This document shows, one piece after another, positions 1-5,455 of a DNA stretch of 5,455 bases. Under the pieces are notes generated by a model that worked only from the letters and a program-made list of their open reading frames with translations, ran no database searches and was not told the origin of the DNA. The DNA comes from Lutibacter sp. UBA4458 (GTDB taxonomy: Bacteria; Bacteroidota; Bacteroidia; Flavobacteriales; Flavobacteriaceae), in assembly GCA_002390165.1 (NCBI GenBank), contig DGOU01000242.1:279-5733 (forward strand). Direction: 5' to 3'. How positions within the stretch are numbered: the first letter of the stretch is position 1; the number at the start of each line of letters is the position of its first letter. The position numbers were made by a program, and so were the translations under genes.

Positions 1-1484
1 GCTTCACTACTTAGCCAATTGGCAAATAACGTACCGGTATCTGGGTGAAATTCTTCTAAACTGTTGGTTAAATAAACACGGGTACGTTGGTTCTTCTCGA
101 CTCCGCTCGAAGTGACAGTTGGTTTAAAACCGGTTTCTTTTAGCAACATATCTAATTGTAAATGTGCCATGGCGTAACTTGCCATGAGCAACTCAAAACC
201 ATTTAAACGCGGTAATAAATTATTTTCTACATAACTACTCCAAATGCCTTCTTGTCCTTTAAACTTTTTGTTTACGTGCTTTATTACTTCGGCTAAAAAC
301 GTTCCTGTGCCCGTTGCGGGATCTAAAATTTGTACTTTGTGTACTTCTTTTTCTACTTCTTTATAACCACTTTTAAAATTTTTATTGGCAATATCTGTTT
401 TTACTTTAATTTTTGTTTTAGAAGTATCTGCCAAACCTTGCGGTAAGTTAAACTCTGTTTTTAAAATATCATCTACTGCACGCACAATAAAATTAACCAC
501 TGGCGCAGGCGTGTACCAAACACCACGAGCTTTTCTTACTTTTGGGTCGTACTCGCTTAAAAAGGTTTCGTAAAAATGGATGATAGGGTTCTCCATTTTT
601 GTGGACTTCCCATAGTCTTTTAGAATTTCTTCAACGTTACAAGCAAGAAATATCTCGGTTAGGTTGTCAACAATCCATTTAATACGGTCATCAATATCCG
701 GACCAGCAATGTAACCAAAGAGTTTTCGTAAAAACGGATTTGATTTTGGAATGAGTTCGGCAGCTTCTTGTCTGCTAAAACTATCTAAACTTGGGTCGTG
801 CAACCGCGCTGCAAACAAACCGTAAGCGATAGTTTGTGCATATACATCGGCAAATCCTTTTGGAGTAATATCGTGAATTAAAATGTCTTTAAAAGCAAAC
901 ATTTGCTCTTTAAGTGTGCTGTCTTCATTATGCGTTTCATCACTTGTTAAAGCTTTCTCAATAACATCAGACAGCAAGCGGGCTTTGCCCGCCATCATTT
1001 CTGCTAGTTTTTTTGAGCTTTTTATAGTTTGCCCAACGTGTGTACAAAAATCTTTGATTAAGTCTTTAAACGTTGTAAAATTTTCAGGAATGGGTTTAAT
1101 TCCATTTTCGGTGATTTCTCCAATCGCTATTTTAGTAATAAATTTACCATCGTTGTATAAATGGAAGTTTACATAGTCGGTGAAAATTAAATTATTCAAC
1201 GAGGCTTTGTATCGGTCAAATTGCTCTTTATTACCCGATTTCTTTTTTCCTTCTAAATCTTTGTCTCCAATATCCTTTGCCTCAATAAATCCAACGGGAA
1301 TGTCTTTTTTAGTTAGAATGTAATCAGGCGCACCACAAGATTGTCGTTTGGGTTCGTTGGTTGCTTGTATATCTTTTACTAAACTTTCAATAAGTTGCTG
1401 TAAATCTCCTCTAAAAGTGTGTTCAGTTGCGTTTCCTAATTGATAACGTTGGTTGATATTCTCAAGATATTTTTCTATGGTCAT
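1..1484 (-). CDS. Single-chain restriction-modification enzyme (type IIG / type ISP-like), N-terminal part, cut by window edge
   Basis: The frame is open from ATG at 1484 to the left edge, giving 494 complete codons and no stop, so the gene is partial at its 3' end. Three parts are visible. Residues 20-115 form a PD-(D/E)XK nuclease: P53-D54, then E68-A69-K70 in FIEAKD, followed by QFDRYK and a strand ending FHLY. Residues about 140-310 are a helical coupler. From about 315 an N6-adenine methyltransferase begins with GVWYTPAPVVNFIV (321-334) and the SAM-binding motif I DPATGTGTFL (388-397). The catalytic NPPY motif and target-recognition domain should lie beyond the window; relatives are usually about 1000 residues or more. 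Such proteins methylate adenine in their site and cut unmodified DNA from one chain. No helicase motor lies between nuclease and methyltransferase, unlike LlaGI-type ISP enzymes. The start is supported by an in-frame TAA nine codons upstream (1509-1511) and a purine-rich GAGAAAGA. G+C looks higher than in the genes to the right. Confidence 0.9.
   Translation of the reverse strand, partial: MTIEKYLENINQRYQLGNATEHTFRGDLQQLIESLVKDIQATNEPKRQSCGAPDYILTKKDIPVGFIEAKDIGDKDLEGKKKSGNKEQFDRYKASLNNLIFTDYVNFHLYNDGKFITKIAIGEITENGIKPIPENFTTFKDLIKDFCTHVGQTIKSSKKLAEMMAGKARLLSDVIEKALTSDETHNEDSTLKEQMFAFKDILIHDITPKGFADVYAQTIAYGLFAARLHDPSLDSFSRQEAAELIPKSNPFLRKLFGYIAGPDIDDRIKWIVDNLTEIFLACNVEEILKDYGKSTKMENPIIHFYETFLSEYDPKVRKARGVWYTPAPVVNFIVRAVDDILKTEFNLPQGLADTSKTKIKVKTDIANKNFKSGYKEVEKEVHKVQILDPATGTGTFLAEVIKHVNKKFKGQEGIWSSYVENNLLPRLNGFELLMASYAMAHLQLDMLLKETGFKPTVTSSGVEKNQRTRVYLTNSLEEFHPDTGTLFANWLSSE
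93..117. repeat. GC-rich imperfect palindromic repeat element carried in frame inside the restriction enzyme gene
   Basis: The plus strand reads CTTCTCGACTCCGCTCGAAG followed by TGACA. Two TCGA tetramers flank CTCCGC, and the outer CT/AG can pair with a small bulge, so an imperfect hairpin can form. From memory, this resembles a dispersed repeat common in flavobacterial intergenic DNA; I could not check that here. It is much richer in G+C than the DNA around it. Read on the minus strand it encodes about VTSSGVEKN (residues 457-465). That falls between the helix ending KETGF and the strand RVYLTNSLEE of the methyltransferase, where I would expect only a short loop. The frame is kept on both sides. 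Only one copy lies in the window, so repeat status rests on recall. Confidence 0.55.
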
Positions 1485-1517
1485 TTTATCTTTCTCAATT
1501 TTTATAAATTACCTTAG

Positions 1518-1550
1518 CTAAATTAACGTTTTTGTTTTTGGTATTAACAA
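1518..1550 (-). promoter_or_regulatory. Possible promoter of the restriction-modification gene
   Basis: On the minus strand TTG (1550-1548) is followed after 22 bases by TAATTTAG (1525-1518), close to the Bacteroidota -7 consensus TAnnTTTG with one mismatch in its last four positions. Transcription would start near 1510, giving a leader of about 25 bases before the ATG at 1484. The spacer is at the long end of the accepted range. The rest of the 141-base gap (1485-1625) shows nothing else that is clear; read-through from the peptidase gene remains possible. Confidence 0.3.
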
Positions 1551-1625
1551 AAGAAATAGAAAAACAAATGCACTGCGTATGTAATTAGTTTTGTAATGCA
1601 TTATTTATTATTGAAAAAAAAACTT

Positions 1626-3938
1626 TTAAAATTGAAAATTTGTTTTAATAACTGTAGCATCATTTAAAACAAAAGGCATTGGCATCATTATATTAGTTCT
1701 TGGTTTAACACTAAATAATGGATTGGTAAATAAATCGTATTTAACTTCAAGTATATCTAAATCCACTTTCTGATTTTTATCGCCAACCATTTCTAAAATA
1801 ATTTTTTCATTGGGTGAAGTTCTGTAATAACTTAATACCGTGCCCTTTTGCATATCTAACACATATTCTGAACTAGAATTGTTTTTTAAAGCTTCCTTAT
1901 TAATTATAAAGGACTTTAATTTCAAAGGCTTTTTAGTTAGTATTTCTATTTTATTAGCGTTCCTATTAGAACTGATTTCGAAAATAACTTTTCTGTTATT
2001 ATTAATTAAAGTATCCTTTAAAATAGAAATAGTAGGTTGTGCTAAGTTTTCTATTTTAGCTTTAGCATATAATTTAATATTAGTACGATATTTACTTGCC
2101 ATAGTATTTTTATCGTAACTTCCTTTTGTAGGATTTTCACCTAAAAATTGCTTGGTAAAATCATCCGTTTTATAATTATAACTAGCCCAAAAAGCTTCAT
2201 TTTTAGAAGCGTTTAAAATGTAAAATATACTATTTGGCTTTTTTCTGTTGCTGGTATAATTAGAATTGAAATAAGCGACTACAAAACTTAAAACACCTAT
2301 CGCTAAAAATAATCGTTTTAATTGTTTTGTTTTTTTATACTGTTGAAAAACAGGAACTAATACTCCAAATAGCAACACTGTTAACACGGCACTTACAAAC
2401 AACATTTTTAATCCTAAACCTACTGGAAACATTTTTACTAAAGGCGCAAAAATTAAAATAATAGGTAAATTTAAAAACGTAAAAAGTAGCGTAGTTGTAG
2501 TTTTTTGTTTTGAAAAAATAATTACAGCCAGCATTACTAATATAATGATTACAGGTATAATAAAAAACCCTGCTCCTTTTAAATAAAAAGCTACACCTGC
2601 ATTAATAAGTAACCAAATAATTAACGGTGCAATTAACAAATCTTGATTACTTAATTTTTTAAAATATCGATTATAAATTGCAAAACAAATTGCAATAGTT
2701 ATCGCTACAAAAGCTGCAATATAATAATAACCATTATAGGTAAAGCCGTGTAAAATATCTTGATATTGTGGATGAATTTTAAGTAAAAGTTTCCAACCAA
2801 AAAAGGTGAATAATCCCGATATTATTAAACTAACTATTAATGGAATAAATCCTTTTAAAACACCATCAAAAGTTAGTGTTTTGTTAAAAAAACCAACAAT
2901 CAGCAAGCCAATAAATAATAATACACACACTAAAAACATAGGTGTAACCCAAGTAAACGGATAATAAATTATTCCTAAATATGGAAAGTTAAAAAACACG
3001 TCATCTTGCTTTGAATTCAGTTTTTCTAAATTAGCATTTGCAAAATAATTTAACGTTGCCATTAAATAACTAGCCTGATGTTTTAATGATTTTCTGTCTA
3101 GTCGGTCAAAAGAATCTTGTGCAGTATGGTAATCAAAATGATCTCCAATAAAAGCAAAATTAAATCCATTAATATTCCCATCTTCCCTAAAAACAGTTAA
3201 ATCGGTATCATTAGGTAACTTTTTATAAATGCTATACATTAACGAGTTACCAACAGGAAAAGGCGTATTTGCCTTTTGAAAATTTTGAATTAAATTATGA
3301 TTTCCACCATTGGTTTCCAGCAACATATAACTTGGACCTCCGCTACCACGAGCTTCAAAATTTAAAACTAAACCTACATTTTTCGCCCAAGGATGATGGT
3401 TAACAAAAGCACTTGCACCCAACAATCCTAATTCTTCTGCATCAGAAAAACAGATAATAATATCGTTTTTGGGCTTTTTACCTGAAGCCAAAAAAGATCT
3501 AACCCCTTCTAATATGGTTACTACGCCACTTCCATCATCACTTGCTCCTAATGCTGAATGTGGATTTGAATCGTAATGAGATAGTAATAATAATGCTTTG
3601 CCATTTTGAGTTCCTTTTATTTTAGCAATTACGTTTTTGGTATTAGCTGCTGCTCTCCATTTATTATTAACGGCTATTTGCTCTTGTATTTCTACCTTTA
3701 AACCAAGTGCCTCTAATTGCGATTTTAAATAATCTTTTACATTTTTATGTGCTTTTGTACCTACAAAATGAGGGGCTTTAGAAATTTCTTTTAAATTATT
3801 TAAAGCTTTGGCAGTTGAAAAAATGGTCTTATCACTATTTGTTTTTATATCTGCTGAAGGTGTTAAAGAAATAAAACTATAATAGCCAATAAAAACTATT
3901 AGTAAAAATGAAATTAAACTTGGGTAATTGGTTTTCAT
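1626..3938 (-). CDS. Membrane-anchored M28 family zinc metallopeptidase (ERMP1-like)
   Basis: This 770-residue protein has a peptidase M28 ectodomain followed by a multi-pass membrane region and a soluble tail. Residues 6-24 form an uncleaved signal-anchor helix with no lipobox. The catalytic domain spans about 40-300 and shows the full two-zinc set: H121 in SHYDS, bridging D134 in GASDDGSG, catalytic base E168 and ligand E169 in SDAEELG, ligand E195 in NFEARG, and H271 in DYHTAQDS. About eight further hydrophobic segments follow (near 328-350, 363-381, 402-421, 432-452, 456-475, 482-501, 511-531, 543-557), then a beta-rich tail to 770. This architecture matches the ERMP1/Pff1 group, and the family cleaves N-terminal residues or small peptides. 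The substrate is unknown, and the side of the membrane is inferred to be periplasmic. It starts 27 bases after the zinc-ribbon gene with no Shine-Dalgarno site, so it is probably the last gene of that operon. All key residues are intact. Confidence 0.93.
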   Translation of the reverse strand: MKTNYPSLISFLLIVFIGYYSFISLTPSADIKTNSDKTIFSTAKALNNLKEISKAPHFVGTKAHKNVKDYLKSQLEALGLKVEIQEQIAVNNKWRAAANTKNVIAKIKGTQNGKALLLLSHYDSNPHSALGASDDGSGVVTILEGVRSFLASGKKPKNDIIICFSDAEELGLLGASAFVNHHPWAKNVGLVLNFEARGSGGPSYMLLETNGGNHNLIQNFQKANTPFPVGNSLMYSIYKKLPNDTDLTVFREDGNINGFNFAFIGDHFDYHTAQDSFDRLDRKSLKHQASYLMATLNYFANANLEKLNSKQDDVFFNFPYLGIIYYPFTWVTPMFLVCVLLFIGLLIVGFFNKTLTFDGVLKGFIPLIVSLIISGLFTFFGWKLLLKIHPQYQDILHGFTYNGYYYIAAFVAITIAICFAIYNRYFKKLSNQDLLIAPLIIWLLINAGVAFYLKGAGFFIIPVIIILVMLAVIIFSKQKTTTTLLFTFLNLPIILIFAPLVKMFPVGLGLKMLFVSAVLTVLLFGVLVPVFQQYKKTKQLKRLFLAIGVLSFVVAYFNSNYTSNRKKPNSIFYILNASKNEAFWASYNYKTDDFTKQFLGENPTKGSYDKNTMASKYRTNIKLYAKAKIENLAQPTISILKDTLINNNRKVIFEISSNRNANKIEILTKKPLKLKSFIINKEALKNNSSSEYVLDMQKGTVLSYYRTSPNEKIILEMVGDKNQKVDLDILEVKYDLFTNPLFSVKPRTNIMMPMPFVLNDATVIKTNFQF

Positions 3939-3965
3939 AAAAATTAAAGTTGTTTTTGTTTGAAA

Positions 3966-4313
3966 TTATTCATTCTTAATCAATAAAAAATAATCGTTTT
4001 CTAAAGATAGATATCCTTGATCATAAACATAGTAATACGTATTACCAGTTTTAGTAGTATAAATTGAAGTAAAATAATTAAAATCGAAATTCCCGTCTAA
4101 TAATTTTCTTCGAGTAACTTTTGTTTTTCCTGTTTTATTTAATTCAGATAACAGTCTATGGTTTTTTCGCAATCGATTATTAATGTTTCTAATAAGATTT
4201 TTACTTTCTTTGTTTATTTTGTTGTTGTACGTGTTTCTACAGTAATCCGAACAAAACTTTTTGTCCATACGACCTTGAAATGGCTCACCGCATTCTAAGC
4301 AATTTTTTTTCAT
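3966..4313 (-). CDS. Small zinc-ribbon protein of unknown function (115 residues)
   Basis: The N-terminus carries a four-cysteine zinc site: C5-x2-C8 in CLECGEPF, then C21-x3-C25 in FCSDYCRNTYNN, with GRMDKK between the pairs. This resembles the short zinc ribbons annotated as DUF2116-like. A basic, Asn/Lys/Arg-rich helical stretch (about 30-70, with NNRLRKNHRLL) could contact nucleic acid. The C-terminal part (about 73-113) is aromatic, with FDFNYFTSIY, NTYYYVYDQGYL and a final DYFLLI, and probably forms a small beta unit. I do not know its function; a nucleic-acid or protein adaptor role is inference. The gene lies 17 bases after the HNH gene and 27 bases before the peptidase gene on the same strand, which suggests one transcript. 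A run of eight A directly follows the ATG. Confidence 0.85.
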   Translation of the reverse strand: MKKNCLECGEPFQGRMDKKFCSDYCRNTYNNKINKESKNLIRNINNRLRKNHRLLSELNKTGKTKVTRRKLLDGNFDFNYFTSIYTTKTGNTYYYVYDQGYLSLENDYFLLIKNE

Positions 4314-4330
4314 AAGTTTTTTTTATTATT

Positions 4331-4888
4331 TTAATCGTCAATTTTTACATGCCCCCAGTTTTCACCAGATTTAATTCGATATAATTGCATTTCAGAAATA
4401 CCAAATTGTTTAGCAATAATACGCATTCTTGTTCTTCTGTTTGGATCAAATATTTTCTTTTTTATCAGTCGAACTCTCCCTTCCGATAATTTTGAGTAGG
4501 TTATTTTACCACGTCTATTTATTTTTTTTGGATTTTTTTTATGATGCAAAAACATTTCTGATTTAGTTACCCATTTTAAATTTTCAGCTACATTATTTAC
4601 TTTATCAAAATCTAAATGAATTACATATTTTTGATCTTCTTTTTTTTCTAAAAATAAAATTGCCACCAACCTATGTACATAGGTAGAAGAAGATTTAAGT
4701 TTCCCTTTTTTCTTAATTCCAAAAGATTCATACCCACTAACTAAAGAAGTTGGAGACAATCTCCAAGTTTCTTCATATACTTTTTTCTTCTTCACCCTAC
4801 CATAATTTGAAACCATATATTCGTCATCATCGCTCCAATGTTCCATTCTAAACGCTTTCCAAATTTCATTTCTAAAATCAATTATCAT
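4331..4888 (-). CDS. NUMOD4 / HNH-type protein with C-terminal helix-turn-helix
   Basis: This 185-residue protein has the layout of a small homing-type HNH protein. A NUMOD4-like N-terminus covers about 6-36 (EIWKAF, then YMVSNYGRVKKK). The HNH_3-like core covers about 69-110: YVHRLVA with H72, VIHLDFDKVNN with candidate metal/catalytic H91, D93 and N99, then AENLKWVT with N103. A basic linker (115-130) leads to a helix-turn-helix at about 152-175 (IIAKQFGISEMQLYRIKSG). The usual NHIDG core reads IHLDF here, so the general-base His is kept but two flanking residues differ. No intron, intein or transposase is nearby, so it stands alone as first gene of an operon with the zinc-ribbon and peptidase genes. 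It could be an active nicking or cleaving endonuclease or a domesticated DNA-binding regulator; the sequence does not decide. Two A8 tracts lie between core and HTH. The gene is very AT-rich. Confidence 0.85.
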   Translation of the reverse strand: MIIDFRNEIWKAFRMEHWSDDDEYMVSNYGRVKKKKVYEETWRLSPTSLVSGYESFGIKKKGKLKSSSTYVHRLVAILFLEKKEDQKYVIHLDFDKVNNVAENLKWVTKSEMFLHHKKNPKKINRRGKITYSKLSEGRVRLIKKKIFDPNRRTRMRIIAKQFGISEMQLYRIKSGENWGHVKIDD

Positions 4889-4917
4889 ATTCCAATATTT
4901 TAGTTTTTAGTAGTATA

Positions 4918-4945
4918 TAAATATATGAAAAAAAACGCGTACAAA
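4918..4945 (-). promoter_or_regulatory. Possible promoter of the HNH / zinc-ribbon / peptidase operon
   Basis: On the minus strand TTTG (4945-4942) precedes TATATTTA (4925-4918), a one-mismatch fit to TAnnTTTG, with a 16-base spacer that includes a run of eight T. The spacer is slightly short for this promoter type. The leader to the ATG at 4888 would be about 25 bases. No Shine-Dalgarno sequence is present, which is normal for this phylum. Confidence 0.35.
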
Positions 4946-5009
4946 CGAATACAACCATTTACATTCGAAAGTAATTATATACCAACCGAATAATTTTAAG
5001 AAAGTATCT

Positions 5010-5017
5010 AATATTTG
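5010..5017 (+). promoter_or_regulatory. Probable -7 element of the ssb promoter
   Basis: AATATTTG followed by CA fits the Bacteroidota -7 box TAnnTTTG in all but its first base. A clear TTG -33 element is not seen 17-23 bases upstream, where the sequence reads around ACCGAATAA. Transcription would start near 5024 and give an AT-rich leader of about 45 bases before the ATG at 5068. The remainder of the divergent region 4889-5067 shows no further convincing site. Confidence 0.4.
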
Positions 5018-5067
5018 CACTGTTGAATTGAACAAACGAGATTCAGCTTAATTTAAAAACTTATCTT

Positions 5068-5403
5068 ATGAATACGTTAAGAAACAAAGTACAATTAATT
5101 GGAAATTTAGGAAACAATCCTGAAATTATTAATCTTGAAAACGGAAGTAAATTGGCAAAATTTTCATTGGCAACTAACGAAAATTATAAAAATGCAGATG
5201 GTGAAAAAGTAACAAATACCGAATGGCACAATTTGGTTGCATGGAATAAAACAGCCGAAATTGTTGAGAAATATTTAGAAAAAGGAAAAGAAATAGCCAT
5301 TGAAGGAAAATTAACTTCGCGAAGTTACGACGATAAAGAAGGCAACAAACGCTATATTACAGAAGTTGTTGTAAATGAATTGTTAATGCTTGGAGCAAAA
5401 TAA
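5068..5403 (+). CDS. ssb: Short single-stranded DNA-binding protein (SSB)
   Basis: This 111-residue protein is a single OB-fold of the bacterial SSB family, which coats single-stranded DNA during replication, recombination and repair. Visible family marks are the N-terminal NKVQLIGNLGNNPEI (6-20), FSLATNENY (32-40), TEWHNLVAWNK (51-61; W53-H54 correspond to the E. coli TEWH motif), YLEKGKEIAIEGKL (69-82) and the closing strand YITEVVVNELLMLG (96-109). It stops there: the flexible tail and acidic DDDIPF-like tip, through which housekeeping SSBs recruit partner proteins, are absent. Short SSBs of this size occur in Bacteroidota beside a longer paralogue, so this is probably an accessory SSB rather than the main replication form. 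It is transcribed away from the HNH operon and ends 19 bases before a strong terminator, so it looks monocistronic. The start matches the family N-terminus. Confidence 0.95.
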   Translation: MNTLRNKVQLIGNLGNNPEIINLENGSKLAKFSLATNENYKNADGEKVTNTEWHNLVAWNKTAEIVEKYLEKGKEIAIEGKLTSRSYDDKEGNKRYITEVVVNELLMLGAK

Positions 5404-5422
5404 ATGTAGGAATGTTGCTATG

Positions 5423-5450
5423 AAAAAAACCGCCAATTGGCGGTTTTTTT
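5423..5450. terminator. Perfect palindromic rho-independent terminator, potentially bidirectional
   Basis: Seven A, then CCGCC-AATT-GGCGG, then seven T form a 28-base perfect palindrome 19 bases after the ssb stop. On the plus strand this gives a GC stem with an AATT loop followed by a U tract, the classic intrinsic terminator. The A run makes it equally good on the minus strand, so it may also stop a convergent gene lying beyond the right edge. Confidence 0.92.
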
Positions 5451-5455
5451 ATTTA

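Noticed and set aside
385..573. Plus-strand open frame of 62 codons
   Set aside because: It lies wholly antisense to the restriction-modification gene, whose protein has recognisable motifs. Its own translation shows no family features.
978..992. GCGGGC-TTT-GCCCGC hairpin inside the restriction gene
   Set aside because: It is a perfect 6-bp stem, but on the coding strand it encodes AGKAR in a helix (MMAGKARLL) that looks natural for the family. A chance palindrome from normal codons is more likely than a terminator or inserted element.
883..1176. Plus-strand open frame of 97 codons with a hydrophobic look
   Set aside because: It is antisense to the coupler region of the restriction-modification gene. 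The hydrophobicity is a mirror effect of Lys/Asn/Glu-rich coding on the other strand.
1..1484. Full type ISP enzyme of the LlaGI kind
   Set aside because: The distance from the nuclease motif (about residue 70) to the methyltransferase start (about 315) is too short for a superfamily 2 helicase, and no Walker or DEAD-like motif is seen.
1569..1605. AATGCA ... TGCATT inverted repeat in the gap after the peptidase gene
   Set aside because: The arms are only six bases, the loop is long and no T tract follows, so it is not a credible terminator or operator.
1611..1640. TTTTAAAA followed by a T9 run just after the peptidase stop (minus strand) as a terminator
   Set aside because: The possible stem contains only A-T pairs and is very short. 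In DNA this AT-rich such runs are common, so termination cannot be supported.
1840..2118. Plus-strand open frame of 92 codons, Leu/Ile/Phe-rich
   Set aside because: It is antisense to the C-terminal tail of the M28 peptidase and shows no supporting start context or motif.

Overview
The window looks like a chromosomal stretch from an AT-rich member of the Bacteroidota, most likely a marine-type Flavobacteriaceae. The evidence is the low G+C, the absence of strong Shine-Dalgarno sites, promoter candidates of the TTG / TAnnTTTG type, and proteins with flavobacterial character (a short SSB, an ERMP1-like M28 peptidase, and a NUMOD4/HNH protein with a C-terminal helix-turn-helix). This assignment is inference from composition and protein style; no database was searched.

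Layout, left to right. Bases 1-1484 (minus strand) hold the N-terminal 494 codons of a single-chain restriction-modification enzyme whose 3' end lies outside the window. It has a PD-(D/E)XK nuclease motif, a helical linker and the start of an N6-adenine methyltransferase. Near the left edge a GC-rich repeat-like element (93-117) is translated in frame within it. A 141-base gap with a possible promoter follows. Bases 1626-4888 (minus strand) hold three closely spaced genes that read as one operon, in transcription order: a NUMOD4/HNH/HTH protein (4331-4888), a small CxxC zinc-ribbon protein (3966-4313) and a large membrane-anchored M28 metallopeptidase (1626-3938). The gaps are only 17 and 27 bases. 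A 179-base divergent intergenic region (4889-5067) separates this operon from a plus-strand short single-stranded DNA-binding protein (5068-5403), which ends at a perfect palindromic terminator (5423-5450).

How the genes relate: four of the five act on nucleic acid or look as if they could (restriction-modification enzyme, HNH protein, zinc ribbon, SSB), while the peptidase is an envelope/membrane enzyme. The restriction gene is visibly richer in G+C than the genes to its right (24 G/C in each of blocks 1-60 and 661-720, against 17 in 3001-3060 and 13 in 4501-4560). It may therefore be an acquired module beside an older neighbourhood. I see no tRNA, rRNA, CRISPR array or transposase. The most unusual signals are the repeat carried in frame inside the restriction enzyme and the paired A8 tracts in the HNH gene, where any one-base slip leads straight to a stop codon.
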